The position numbers were made by a program, and so were the translations under genes. The notes below the pieces were generated by a model. The model saw nothing but the letters and a program-made list of their open reading frames with translations. It ran no database searches and was not told the DNA's origin. From the NCBI RefSeq assembly GCF_000295095.1, contig NZ_JH806632.1, forward strand, positions 902,951 to 940,703: a stretch of DNA of 37,753 nt. Direction: 5' to 3'. Each line of letters starts with the position of its first letter. Within the stretch, counting starts at the first letter, position 1. This stretch comes from Actinomyces timonensis DSM 23838 (GTDB lineage Bacteria; Actinomycetota; Actinomycetes; Actinomycetales; Actinomycetaceae). Positions 24,045-34,287 of the stretch are shown piece by piece.

Positions 24045-25111
24045 CCCTGCCAGCCCTGCCCAACCCGCTCGACCCCACGACGTCGCCCGCCGCCAGTGTC
24101 CTCACCAGCAGGGGCGTGCCCGCGCCGGAACGGCCCGTCGTCCGGCCGAGACGGCTGCGCACGACGGCGGCGATGCGCGCGCTCGTGGCGCAGACGCGGA
24201 TCGACCCGGCGCGCCTCATCCAGCCGCTCTTCGTGCGCGAGGGGATCAGCGAGCCGCGCCCCATTGAGGCGATGCCCGGCGTCGTCCAGCACACGCTCGA
24301 CTCGCTGCGGCGCGAGGCGGCGGCCTGCGCGGCTGCGGGCGTCGGGGCGATCGACCTGTTCGGCGTGCCCGAGCACCGCGATGAGACCGGGTCGGCCGCC
24401 TGGGCCGCCGACGGCATCCTCAACCAGGGCGTGGCGGCGGTGCGCGAGGAGGTGGGGGACGCGCTCGTCGTCTGCGCGGACACCTGCCTCGATGAGTTCA
24501 CGAGCCACGGGCACTGCGGGCTGCTGCGCCCCGAGGGCGACCCGCGCGCCGGCGAGGTGGACAACGACTCCACGCTGGCCTGCTACCAGGCGATGGCGGT
24601 CGCGCAGGCGGAGGCCGGGGCGCATATGGTCTCGCCGTCGGGGATGATGGACGGGCAGGTCGCGACGATCCGCGCCGCGCTGGACGCCACCGGGCACGAC
24701 GACGTCGCGATCCTCGCTTACTCGGCGAAGTACGCCTCGGCCTACTTCGGGCCGTTCCGGGAGGCGGTGGGCTCGACGCTCATGGGCGACCGGCGCACCT
24801 ACCAGCAGGACCCGGCGAATCGCCGCGAGGGCCTGCGCGAGGCGATGCTCGACGTCGCTGAGGGGGCGGACATCGTCATGGTCAAGCCCGCGGGCCCCTA
24901 CCTGGATGTGCTGGCCGATGTGGCGGCGGCGAGCCCGGTGCCGGTGGCCGCCTACCAGGTGAGCGGGGAGTTCGCGATGGTGGAGGCGGCGGCGCAGCGC
25001 GGCTGGATCGACCGCGAGCGCGTCATCGGCGAGTCGGTGCTGGGGATCATGCGGGCCGGCGCGGACACGGTGCTGACCTACTGGGCCCGCGAGATCGCCG
25101 AAGGAATGTGA
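24041..25111 (+). CDS. hemB: Delta-aminolevulinic acid dehydratase (porphobilinogen synthase)
   Basis: The protein has 356 residues. The two active-site lysines are Lys230 ([16 protein letters not shown]) and Lys282 ([12 protein letters not shown]). The metal loop is [14 protein letters not shown]. Cys149 and Cys159 are present but the middle Cys of the classic zinc site is Asp, as in many actinobacteria. It condenses two aminolevulinate molecules to porphobilinogen. GAGGAG lies ahead of the start, which overlaps the hemD stop. It ends the tightly coupled hemE-G-C-D-B block. vapBC follows on the other strand. Confidence 0.95.
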   Translation: MTLPALPNPLDPTTSPAASVLTSRGVPAPERPVVRPRRLRTTAAMRALVAQTRIDPARLIQPLFVREGISEPRPIEAMPGVVQHTLDSLRREAAACAAAGVGAIDLFGVPEHRDETGSAAWAADGILNQGVAAVREEVGDALVVCADTCLDEFTSHGHCGLLRPEGDPRAGEVDNDSTLACYQAMAVAQAEAGAHMVSPSGMMDGQVATIRAALDATGHDDVAILAYSAKYASAYFGPFREAVGSTLMGDRRTYQQDPANRREGLREAMLDVAEGADIVMVKPAGPYLDVLADVAAASPVPVAAYQVSGEFAMVEAAAQRGWIDRERVIGESVLGIMRAGADTVLTYWAREIAEGM

Positions 25112-25169
25112 CCCAGGTCTCGGCAAACCTACGAGTTCACGTCGGCGAATCAACGACTTCCGCATGATG

Positions 25170-25550
25170 TCAGGGAACGAGACAGCGCGGCGATGCCTTC
25201 GCGAGCCGGCGGTCGAAGGTGACGAGGGGGCAGTCGAGCGCCTCGGCGAGCGCGACATACACGGCGTCATAGGCGGAGACGTTGTCGCGAAGTTGCCAGG
25301 CTGCTCCGAGCAGCGGCGGCAGGTCCATCCAATGCACGCCCAAGGCATCGAGATCCGCGAGAGCGATACGCGCGCGGTCGGCGGTCACCTCCCGGCTGAG
25401 AACCCACGCGCGCAGCACGGACAGGACCTCGACCGCGAGATGGGCTGGCGCGTACAGCTCAGCATCTCCGATCACGCGCTCCACAGCGCGGCCCCGGCTG
25501 CTTCCGATGAGGAGCTCCGCCGCCGCAGAAGCATCCAGGACGAGGATCAC
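25170..25550 (-). CDS. vapC: VapC-type PIN-domain toxin
   Basis: The protein has 126 residues. The four acidic residues of the PIN nuclease are visible: Asp6 (LVLDASAAAELL), Glu41 (AVEVLSVLRAW), Asp95 (SAYDAVYVALAEAL) and Asp113 (VTFDRRLAKA). VapC toxins are magnesium-dependent ribonucleases that usually cut tRNA or rRNA. The start overlaps the vapB stop by four bases, the normal antitoxin-toxin order. The pair lies between hemB and hemL against the direction of the heme genes. All catalytic residues are present, so it looks active. Confidence 0.92.
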   Translation of the reverse strand: MILVLDASAAAELLIGSSRGRAVERVIGDAELYAPAHLAVEVLSVLRAWVLSREVTADRARIALADLDALGVHWMDLPPLLGAAWQLRDNVSAYDAVYVALAEALDCPLVTFDRRLAKASPRCLVP

Positions 25551-25777
25551 CGCCGGTCCTCGCGCGCTGCTCGGAGGACGTCGACAGCGGGGGTCGTGTT
25601 TGCCTCCCCGAGAGAGTGGATGCGGGCCAGGAGCTCCGAGCGGTCCGGGCGCTCAGCTATCCGCGTGACCTCTGCCAGCAGGAAGTCGCTCAGCGACGCG
25701 CCCTGGGCGGCGGCGCGGGCCTTGAGCCGCGTGCTCACGTCCTCGGGGACGTGACGGATCTGAAGAGTCGTTGCCAT
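25547..25777 (-). CDS. vapB: VapB-type antitoxin (FitA-like ribbon-helix-helix)
   Basis: The protein has 76 residues. The N-terminal [20 protein letters not shown] with [12 protein letters not shown] matches the FitA/VapB ribbon-helix-helix DNA-binding domain. The C-terminal tail, ending [12 protein letters not shown], is where such antitoxins wrap and block the PIN toxin. The ATG at 25777 gives this domain at the very start. The longer ORF upstream has no homology. It would bind its own promoter, and a candidate palindrome lies 18 bases upstream. Confidence 0.9.
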   Translation of the reverse strand: MATTLQIRHVPEDVSTRLKARAAAQGASLSDFLLAEVTRIAERPDRSELLARIHSLGEANTTPAVDVLRAAREDRR

Positions 25778-25794
25778 GCAGACAGCATGAACTA

Positions 25795-25809
25795 CATGCC
25801 TTTCGCATG
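25795..25809. promoter_or_regulatory. Candidate vapB operator
   Basis: CATGC and GCATG flank a 5-base spacer 18 bases before the vapB start. Further ATGC-containing words lie on both sides (25775-25779 and 25806-25810). The region down to 25850 is clearly richer in A and T than its surroundings. It is a likely autoregulatory site for the antitoxin, by analogy only. Confidence 0.35.
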
Positions 25810-25953
25810 CAATGTGTGCGATACATCCACTACACGCAATACGCGCGGAGAGCGACCACGATCGCCGTCGGCGCCCTCCCCGGCGCCCGATCGCCAGTCG
25901 GTTGCCAGCCCGGGCTAGGCTCGCTCCCGGAACCCGCACGCCAGGAGGCCCGC

Positions 25954-27360
25954 ATGCCCGCCAGTTCAACCAGCTCAGCCCTGTTCGAGGCCGCCCGCAC
26001 CGTCATCCCCGGGGGCGTGGACTCGCCTGTGCGCGCCTTCGGCTCGGTGGGGGGCGCGCCGCGCTTCATCGCCTCGGCGAGCGGGGCCCGCGTGCGCGAT
26101 GCCGAGGACCGTGAGCTCGTCGACCTCGTCGGCTCGTGGGGGCCGGCGCTCCTGGGCCACGCGCACCCGGAGGTGGTGGCCGCCGTCCAGGAGGCCGCCG
26201 CACGCGGCTTGTCCTTCGGCGCGCCCACCGAGTCCGAGACCGTCCTGGCCGAGCTTGTGCGCGGCCGTGTCCCGGCGGTGGAGCGCGTGCGCTTCGTGTC
26301 CACCGGCACCGAGGCGACGATGACGGCGATCCGCCTGGCGCGCGGCGCCACGGGCCGCGACGTCGTCGTCAAGTTCGCCGGCTGCTACCACGGGCACAGC
26401 GACGGCCTCCTGGCGGCGGCGGGCTCGGGCGTCGCCACGGGCGGATTGCCGGGCAGCGCTGGCGTGCCCGCCGGGATCACGGCGCTGACGATCGTCCTGC
26501 CGTACAACGACGTCGCCGCCCTGAGGGAGTGCTTCGCCGAGCGCGGCAGCGAGATCGCCGCTGTCATCATTGAGCCGGCCCCCGCCAACATGGGGATCGT
26601 CCCGCCCGAGCCGGGCTTCAATGAGGAGATCCGCCGCCTGACCTCCGCCCACGGCGCGCTCATGATCGCCGACGAGGTGCTCTCCGGCTTCCGCGTGGGG
26701 CCCGCGGGCTTCTGGGGCCTGGAGGCACTCGACGGCTGGTCCACGGATCTTCCCGACGGCGGGGCCGCGGTGGCGGCGTCGTGGCCCGGGGCCGACTGGC
26801 GGGAGCGGGCCAGATGGGTTCCTGACCTGCTGACTTTCGGGAAGGTGATCGGCGGTGGGATGCCGCTGGCCGCCGTCGGCGGGCGCGCGGATGTCATGGA
26901 CCTGCTGGCCCCGCTCGGGCCCGTCTACCAGGCCGGCACCCTCTCGGGGAACCCACTGGCGACGGCGGCCGGTATCGCGACCCTGCGGCTTGCCGACGAC
27001 GCGGTCTACGCCTCCGTCGCCTCCGCCTCCGCGCGGATCCAGGCGGTGGTCTCCGATGCGCTGACGGCAGAGGGTGTGGCGCACCGGGTCCAACGCTCCG
27101 GCTCCCTGTTCTCCATCATGCTCGGGCCAGAGGCGGCGGCGCGCGGGGTGCGCGACTTCGCCCAGGCGCAGGCCCAGGAGGCGCACCGCTTCCCGCCGTT
27201 CTTCCATGCCTTCCTCGACGCTGGGGTGGCGCTGCCGCCGAGTGTCTTCGAGGCGTGGTTCGTCTCCGCGGCGCACGGGGAGGCGGAGCTCGAGGCGATC
27301 GCCGCCGCGGCACCCGCCGCGGCCCGGGCGGCCGCGCGGGCAGCCGCCCTGGCGCGCTGA
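25954..27360 (+). CDS. hemL: Glutamate-1-semialdehyde 2,1-aminomutase
   Basis: The protein has 468 residues and is a class III PLP aminotransferase. [11 protein letters not shown] is the family start, [15 protein letters not shown] and GCYHGHSDG line the cofactor site, ADEVLSGFR holds the PLP-binding Asp, and Lys297 in [11 protein letters not shown] forms the Schiff base. It converts glutamate-1-semialdehyde to aminolevulinate. About 30 extra residues (roughly 258-288) precede the Lys segment, unlike typical members. CCAGGAGG precedes the ATG. It is separated from hemB by vapBC and therefore probably has its own promoter. Confidence 0.95.
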   Translation: MPASSTSSALFEAARTVIPGGVDSPVRAFGSVGGAPRFIASASGARVRDAEDRELVDLVGSWGPALLGHAHPEVVAAVQEAAARGLSFGAPTESETVLAELVRGRVPAVERVRFVSTGTEATMTAIRLARGATGRDVVVKFAGCYHGHSDGLLAAAGSGVATGGLPGSAGVPAGITALTIVLPYNDVAALRECFAERGSEIAAVIIEPAPANMGIVPPEPGFNEEIRRLTSAHGALMIADEVLSGFRVGPAGFWGLEALDGWSTDLPDGGAAVAASWPGADWRERARWVPDLLTFGKVIGGGMPLAAVGGRADVMDLLAPLGPVYQAGTLSGNPLATAAGIATLRLADDAVYASVASASARIQAVVSDALTAEGVAHRVQRSGSLFSIMLGPEAAARGVRDFAQAQAQEAHRFPPFFHAFLDAGVALPPSVFEAWFVSAAHGEAELEAIAAAAPAAARAAARAAALAR

Positions 27361-27378
27361 ACCCGCGGAGGAGATCCC

Positions 27379-28053
27379 ATGCATCTGAGCCGAGCACTCG
27401 GCGTCGTCGAGCTCCTGCTCCTGGTCACGGGCCTTGTCCAGTTCGTGGCGCCCTGGCTGGGGGCGGTGGCCTTCTGCGTCTTCGCCTGGATCGTCCTGGC
27501 GCTGCGCTACGTCGGCGGGTCCCTCGTGATCGCCCGGCGTCAGAGCGCCAACCCGGGCCTGCGGCCCTCGACCTCCTCCGTGCGGCGCATCCCCGCCTGG
27601 GTCCATTCGGTCTCCGACCTCACCCCGATCCTGGCCGCGGCCACGGGCATGTTCGCCTCCCTCAACTACCTGGGGCCCTCGGCCGTCCAGGACACGGGCG
27701 ACTCCCCGCTGGAGGTCCTCATCCTGGTCTTCGTCGCGCTCGACAACAGCCAGGTGCTCGCCGTCGTCATCGGCATCCTGGGATGGCTCGTGCTCCACGT
27801 CGGCTACGCCCACCTCTACCAGCGCATCGACGCGCTCAGCCTAGGGCGGGCCTTCCCCTTCCCGGGGACGCCCCAGGCGACGAGCGTCGAGTACCTCTAC
27901 CTGGGCGCGCCCCTCGGGGCGACCTTCGCGACCTCGGACGTGGAGGTGCGCACGCGCCGCGCCCGCTGGGCGGTCATGAGCCACACGATCCTGGCGTTCC
28001 TCTACAACGCAGTCGTCATCGGTGTCGTCGTCAAGCTCATCACCGGCAGCTGA
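27379..28053 (+). CDS. DUF1345-like membrane protein
   Basis: The protein has 224 residues and about five hydrophobic segments. The C-terminal part, reading FATSDVEVRTRRARWAVMSH then an aromatic and Asn-containing membrane helix, follows the DUF1345 pattern (TSDVxVxSRRxRRxVLxHxxLSFxFN). The function of that family is unknown. It starts 18 bases after hemL with GGAGGAG in front, so it is probably co-transcribed with hemL. A role in heme or aminolevulinate handling is only a guess from position. Confidence 0.75.
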   Translation: MHLSRALGVVELLLLVTGLVQFVAPWLGAVAFCVFAWIVLALRYVGGSLVIARRQSANPGLRPSTSSVRRIPAWVHSVSDLTPILAAATGMFASLNYLGPSAVQDTGDSPLEVLILVFVALDNSQVLAVVIGILGWLVLHVGYAHLYQRIDALSLGRAFPFPGTPQATSVEYLYLGAPLGATFATSDVEVRTRRARWAVMSHTILAFLYNAVVIGVVVKLITGS

Positions 28054-28097
28054 GGCGCCGGCCCGCACGAGGCTCATCGTTCCTGCACCGCACTTGG

Positions 28098-28103
28098 TAC
28101 CGT
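28098..28103 (+). promoter_or_regulatory. Candidate -10 box of the mntA-hepT pair
   Basis: TACCGT lies six bases before the ATG at 28110, with no ribosome-binding site between. The spacing suggests a leaderless transcript for the toxin-antitoxin pair. No convincing -35 is seen. Confidence 0.3.
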
Positions 28104-28109
28104 CATGCC

Positions 28110-28439
28110 ATGATGACCACGACGGTCCCCTCCACTAGGTCCGGCCTTGGGCCGCTCGGGTTACGACTGCGCAGGCACCGCGATGACGTGCGCGAGTATC
28201 TCGCCAGGTTCCATATGGGCGACGTGCGAGTGTTCGGCTCCGCCTCCCAGGGCACTGACGGCGAGACGTCGGACATCGACCTGCTCGTCCACACCGACAA
28301 GCCCCCCAGCCTCTTCACGCTCGCTCGCGCCGAGCGCGGCTTGGAGGATCTCCTCGGCGCACCGGTGGATCTCGTTCCTGACGACGCCATTCGCCCCGAC
28401 CTTCGTGAGCGCATCCTCGGCGAAGCGGTCCCACTGTGA
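28110..28439 (+). CDS. mntA: MntA-like minimal nucleotidyltransferase antitoxin
   Basis: The protein has 109 residues. The nucleotidyltransferase core reads VFGSASQGTDGETSDIDLLV, with Gly43-Ser44 and the metal-binding pair Asp55 and Asp57, then VDLVPDDAIRPDLRERIL at the end. In MntA-HepT systems this protein inactivates the HEPN toxin by adding AMP groups to a Tyr near its active site. The second ATG at 28113 is equally possible as start. The stop overlaps the GTG of the HEPN gene by four bases. Upstream sequence in the same frame is unrelated. Confidence 0.88.
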   Translation: MMTTTVPSTRSGLGPLGLRLRRHRDDVREYLARFHMGDVRVFGSASQGTDGETSDIDLLVHTDKPPSLFTLARAERGLEDLLGAPVDLVPDDAIRPDLRERILGEAVPL

Positions 28440-28777
28440 GCCGAACTCAGCGCGAATGCCTCCTCGAGGCGCTCATCCATCTTGATCAAGTCACGCGATA
28501 CGCCGAGCGCGACCTTACCGACGACGCCATCCGAGATGCCATCGCCTTGCGCCTCGCAGCGGCGATCGATTCCCTCTCACGGCTCCCCCAGGACGATCTC
28601 ACGGGGATGTTCGGCGACGTCTGGTACGACATCAAGGCGACGCGCAATCGCATCGTCCACGGCTATCTCAGCGTCAGCAGCGAGATCATCGACGCGACAG
28701 TCGCGGAGGATCTGCCTGAGCTGAGGAGCATCATCGAGGACAGATTGGCCGCGCGCGACGAAAATGGCCAGGTTTGA
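28436..28777 (+). CDS. hepT: HepT-like HEPN-domain ribonuclease toxin (DUF86)
   Basis: The protein has 113 residues. The HEPN active-site motif is WYDIKATRNRIVHGYL, with Arg70, His75 and the downstream Tyr77 that MntA-type partners modify. Such toxins cut RNA. GTG 28436 overlaps the antitoxin stop. The last codons (Asn-Gly-Gln-Val-stop) come from the left end of the 129-bp repeat copy C, whose GTTTGA gives the stop. The native C terminus may therefore have been changed slightly. The active site is intact. Confidence 0.9.
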   Translation: MSRTQRECLLEALIHLDQVTRYAERDLTDDAIRDAIALRLAAAIDSLSRLPQDDLTGMFGDVWYDIKATRNRIVHGYLSVSSEIIDATVAEDLPELRSIIEDRLAARDENGQV

Positions 28778-28894
28778 GGATTCCTTTTTCTGACGCGACG
28801 TTAGATCATCTATCGTCGCAGGTCAGAAGCTTGCGGGCTCTCGCGCACTAGGGGCATCAGCCCTCAGAGGCCCGAGCAATCCTCAAACCTGGCC
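28766..28894. repeat. 129-bp palindromic repeat, copy C (inverted orientation)
   Basis: It has the same length as copies A and B but is turned around. GGATTCC and the AGAAAAAGG-type block (here CCTTTTTCTGACGCGACG) are at the left, and GGCCCGAGCAATCC is at the right. The ends GGCCAGGTTTGAGGATT and AATCCTCAAACCTGGCC are perfect inverted repeats. The variable centre differs from A and B. On the minus strand the internal stem TTCTGAC...GTCAGAA is kept, with GCGACG pairing CGTCGC inside it. It lies between hepT and asd, which converge. Confidence 0.88.
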
Positions 28895-28909
28895 ATTTCG
28901 GCGGGTGAT

Positions 28910-31521
<2,612 letters not shown>

Positions 31522-31708
31522 CGGGTTCTCCTCACCTTGGGACCGCGCCGCTGGGGCTGGGGCACGGCCTGGGCCCGTGGGCGCCTCGGCTCGGCCCACG
31601 ACGGCGTGGCGTGAGGTCAGCATACGACCCGTCCGATGACCGGCCGGTTACATCCCCCATGGCGAGACCGGGCCAGACGCGCTCGGGGCGGCGAGAAGGC
31701 CAGCGCCC

Positions 31709-32467
31709 TCAGGGATGATCGCCGATGATGATCCGCTTGCCCGCGGCGGGAAGCTCCTCGGCGTCCCGGTGGGCCTGGGCGATCCCGTCCAGGCAGTAGC
31801 GCGCGGCGATGATCGGCCGGAGAGGGCCGTCGTCGACGGCGCGGGCGAGCCGGGTGAGGCTCTCCCGGCTGGGCCCGGCTGACATCATGCGGATACGCGG
31901 CCCTGGGCGGACGGCGGAGGCGACGGCCACGATAGGACCCGAGGTGGTGATGAGGGTCATCCGGCCACCGGGGGCCAGGAGTGAGCGGTAGGCGAGGCTG
32001 TCCGCGCCGACGGCGTCGAGGATGGCGGTGTAGCGGCCAGGGATGCGCTCGGGAGCCACCGAGTGGTAGTCGAAGGCGCGCTCGGCCCCGGCTTGGAGAG
32101 CGGCGGCCGGCTCGGAGCCGGTGACGGCGTCGACGCTCGCCCCGAGCGCGGTGGCGAGCTGGATCGCCGTTGTCCCCACTCCCCCATTCCCGCCGACGAC
32201 GAGCAGTCTGTCCCCCTCGCGCACAGTTCCCGCGAAGTCCATGCCCGTGCCCTTGGGGAAGCCCCTGCCATTGAGGATCCGCTTGCCCCCGCGGCGCCAG
32301 ACGAGGTCGATCGCGTTGACGCTCGCGGCGGCCACCTCGACGAGCAGATCCTTGGGGCCGGGCTCGGGACGCGGGACCTCGGCCACCTCCAGGACCTCGG
32401 GACCGCCGTAGCGGCGGTACTGGGCGGCCCGCATGACCGCCGGCCTCGGTGCTCTTCTCGGGGTCAT
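31709..32467 (-). CDS. Quinone-reductase-like MDR oxidoreductase with an internal deletion
   Basis: The protein has 252 residues against about 310-330 in the family. The N-terminal part runs MRAAQYRRYGGPEVLEVAEV to GTGMDFAGTV, and then jumps directly to REGDRLLVVGGNGGVGTTA, the NADPH-binding loop (Gly92-Gly98). The usual 60-70 residues in between, which finish the catalytic domain, are missing without a frameshift. The cofactor domain and the end look complete. The protein is probably impaired or has a changed role. It follows the TetR gene on the same strand, with a 22-bp palindrome before its ATG at 32467. A start at 32434 is possible. Confidence 0.8.
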   Translation of the reverse strand: MTPRRAPRPAVMRAAQYRRYGGPEVLEVAEVPRPEPGPKDLLVEVAAASVNAIDLVWRRGGKRILNGRGFPKGTGMDFAGTVREGDRLLVVGGNGGVGTTAIQLATALGASVDAVTGSEPAAALQAGAERAFDYHSVAPERIPGRYTAILDAVGADSLAYRSLLAPGGRMTLITTSGPIVAVASAVRPGPRIRMMSAGPSRESLTRLARAVDDGPLRPIIAARYCLDGIAQAHRDAEELPAAGKRIIIGDHP

Positions 32468-32482
32468 GGCACAATCTCCAAT

Positions 32483-32504
32483 CGCTACGCTACGTAGCGT
32501 AGCG
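32483..32504. promoter_or_regulatory. 22-bp perfect palindrome, probable TetR operator
   Basis: The arms 32483-32493 and 32494-32504 (CGCTACGCTAC and its complement) are perfectly symmetric. An outer pair CCAAT (32478-32482) and ATTGG (32507-32511) extends it. Each arm contains two GCTAC-type words, suggesting two overlapping sites. It lies between the TetR gene and the oxidoreductase gene, 15 bases before the latter. The upstream TetR protein is the obvious candidate to bind it. Confidence 0.7.
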
Positions 32505-32563
32505 CAATTGGAGGAGCCGGGCTAGGGCCGGGAGCGCCGCGCGCCGCTGTCCCGCCGTCGGGC

Positions 32564-33133
32564 TCAGGCGCTCCCGGCTCCCAGGATCGCGAGGAGCTGC
32601 CGGGTGAGCGCGCTGACGGCCGCCTCCTCATCCGCGCGCCCTTGCAAGTGCGCGCCGACGAAGGGAATCCCGAGGAGCGCCGCGTGGAAGCCCTTCAGAT
32701 CGGCGTGCTCCCCGATCTCGCCTCGCCGCGCGGCGCGCTCGAGGACGGCGGATATCTCCTCCCGGGCGGCGTCGAAGGACTCGCGCAGTCGCGCGGCCAG
32801 CGCGGGATCGGAGGTCATGTCGGCGAGCAGGCCGGGCACGGCGCTCCTGGCGGGCTCGCGCATGATGAGGGCGACCGCCTGCTCCGCCAGGGCGGCGACG
32901 TCTCCGGCGAGGCTGCCGGTGTCGGGGACCTCGCCCAGTCCGGCGGGATGGATGACCGTGCCGAGGACCATCTCCGCCTTGGAGGCCCAGCGGCGGTAGA
33001 TCGTCGTCTTGGCCACCCCGGAGGCGGCGGCCACCTTCTCTATGGTCAGGGCCGCGTAGCCCGACTCGGCGATGAGAACGCGCACGGCGCCCGCCAGCCG
33101 CTCATCGGTGCGGGCGCGGCGGCCCTTGCTCAC
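32564..33133 (-). CDS. TetR-family transcriptional regulator
   Basis: The protein has 189 residues. The HTH reads LIAESGYAALTIEKVAAASG then VAKTTIYRRWASKAEMV, typical of the group with an Arg-Arg-Trp recognition helix. The C-terminal domain resembles TetR_C members with a PGLLADM segment. I chose GTG 33133 (VSKGRRART) because GGAGGAG lies six bases before it. GTG 33148 is the longer alternative. It is on the same strand as the oxidoreductase gene 96 bases downstream and probably controls it through the palindrome at 32483. Confidence 0.9.
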   Translation of the reverse strand: MSKGRRARTDERLAGAVRVLIAESGYAALTIEKVAAASGVAKTTIYRRWASKAEMVLGTVIHPAGLGEVPDTGSLAGDVAALAEQAVALIMREPARSAVPGLLADMTSDPALAARLRESFDAAREEISAVLERAARRGEIGEHADLKGFHAALLGIPFVGAHLQGRADEEAAVSALTRQLLAILGAGSA

Positions 33134-33315
33134 GGGCTGCTCCTCCACAGGACCCCCTTGACGCTTGACGCCCCTCCACTTCCGCGAAGCCTATCCGAGC
33201 GGGCGCGGTACCTCAGCGCCCCGGCGCCGCGCGGAGGACTGGCCCCGACCTCCCCGGGGACCGCTCCACCCATGACCTCGTTGCCCGCGCTGGGTGCGCC
33301 CCCTAGGGTCAATGC

Positions 33316-34287
33316 ATGAGCATTGAGATCTCGGGGGTTTCCCGCTTCTTCGGCTCCACCTGCGCCGTCCAGGACGTGACCATGAGCGTGCCGCCCGGAA
33401 GCGTGACGGGACTGGTGGGCTCCAATGGCGCCGGCAAGACGACGCTCCTGCTCATGCTGGCCGCGCTGCTCGCCCCCGACTCCGGCACGATCCGCGTGGC
33501 CGGGCTCGATCCGCTCGCCCAGCCGCGCGAGGTCCACCAGGCGGTCGGCTGGATGCCCGATGCCTTCGGGACCTGGGACTCCCTGACCTGCACCGAGATC
33601 CTCCTGACCTTCGCCGCGGCCCAGGGGTTCGATGGCGCCACGGCCGCGCGCCGCTGCGCCGAGACCCTCAGCGCGGTCCACCTGTCCGAGATGGCGCGCA
33701 CTCCCGCGAGGGTCCTCTCGCGCGGCCAGAAGCAGCGCCTCGGCCTGGCCCGCGCCCTCGTCCACTCCCCGCGGGTCCTCCTGCTCGACGAGCCCGCCGC
33801 GGGCATGGATCCCCGCTCCCGCGCGGACCTGCGCGCGCTGCTGCGGGACCTGGCCTCCGACGGCGCCACCATCCTCATCTCCAGCCACATCCTTCCCGAG
33901 CTGGAGCAGATGATCGACGGCGTCGTCTTCATGTCCCGGGGCGCGGTGGTCAGCCCGCCGGGCGGCGCCTCTCCCTCGGCCGACGGCGTCGAGTCCGCCG
34001 ACGGCGCCAGCGCGCCAGCGCGGCCGAGCCCGCTGCCGCAGCCCCTGCGCCGCCACTGGGAGATGCGGGCGCTCGATCCAGCCCGTCTGGCCGCCTGGGC
34101 CGCCTCCGAGCAGGCTCCCGCCGAGCCCGGGGAGGACGGCGCGCTCCTCCTGCCCGCCGCCGACGACGCCGCGGCCGCCGCCCTCCTGCGCAGCGCCATC
34201 GAGGCCGGGGTGGAGGTCACCGCCTTCGCCCCGCGCGCCGAGTCCCTGGAGGCCGCGTACCTGGCGATGGAAGGAGACCGCCGATGA
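33316..34287 (+). CDS. ABC transporter ATP-binding protein
   Basis: The protein has 323 residues. Walker A is GSNGAGKTT (residues 36-44), the signature LSRGQKQRLGLARAL, Walker B VLLLDEPAAGMDP and the switch SSHILPE. A C-terminal extension of about 100 residues contains a Ser/Pro/Ala-rich linker (from about residue 215) and a small folded end. TAGGGT lies seven bases before the ATG with no ribosome site, which again suggests a leaderless mRNA. The stop overlaps the ATG of the first permease. The substrate is unknown. Confidence 0.92.
   Translation: MSIEISGVSRFFGSTCAVQDVTMSVPPGSVTGLVGSNGAGKTTLLLMLAALLAPDSGTIRVAGLDPLAQPREVHQAVGWMPDAFGTWDSLTCTEILLTFAAAQGFDGATAARRCAETLSAVHLSEMARTPARVLSRGQKQRLGLARALVHSPRVLLLDEPAAGMDPRSRADLRALLRDLASDGATILISSHILPELEQMIDGVVFMSRGAVVSPPGGASPSADGVESADGASAPARPSPLPQPLRRHWEMRALDPARLAAWAASEQAPAEPGEDGALLLPAADDAAAAALLRSAIEAGVEVTAFAPRAESLEAAYLAMEGDRR

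Noticed and set aside
25975-27813. 612-residue minus-strand ORF opposite hemL
   Set aside because: It is the antisense shadow of hemL and the DUF1345-like gene, with His/Gly/Arg-rich composition and no motif.
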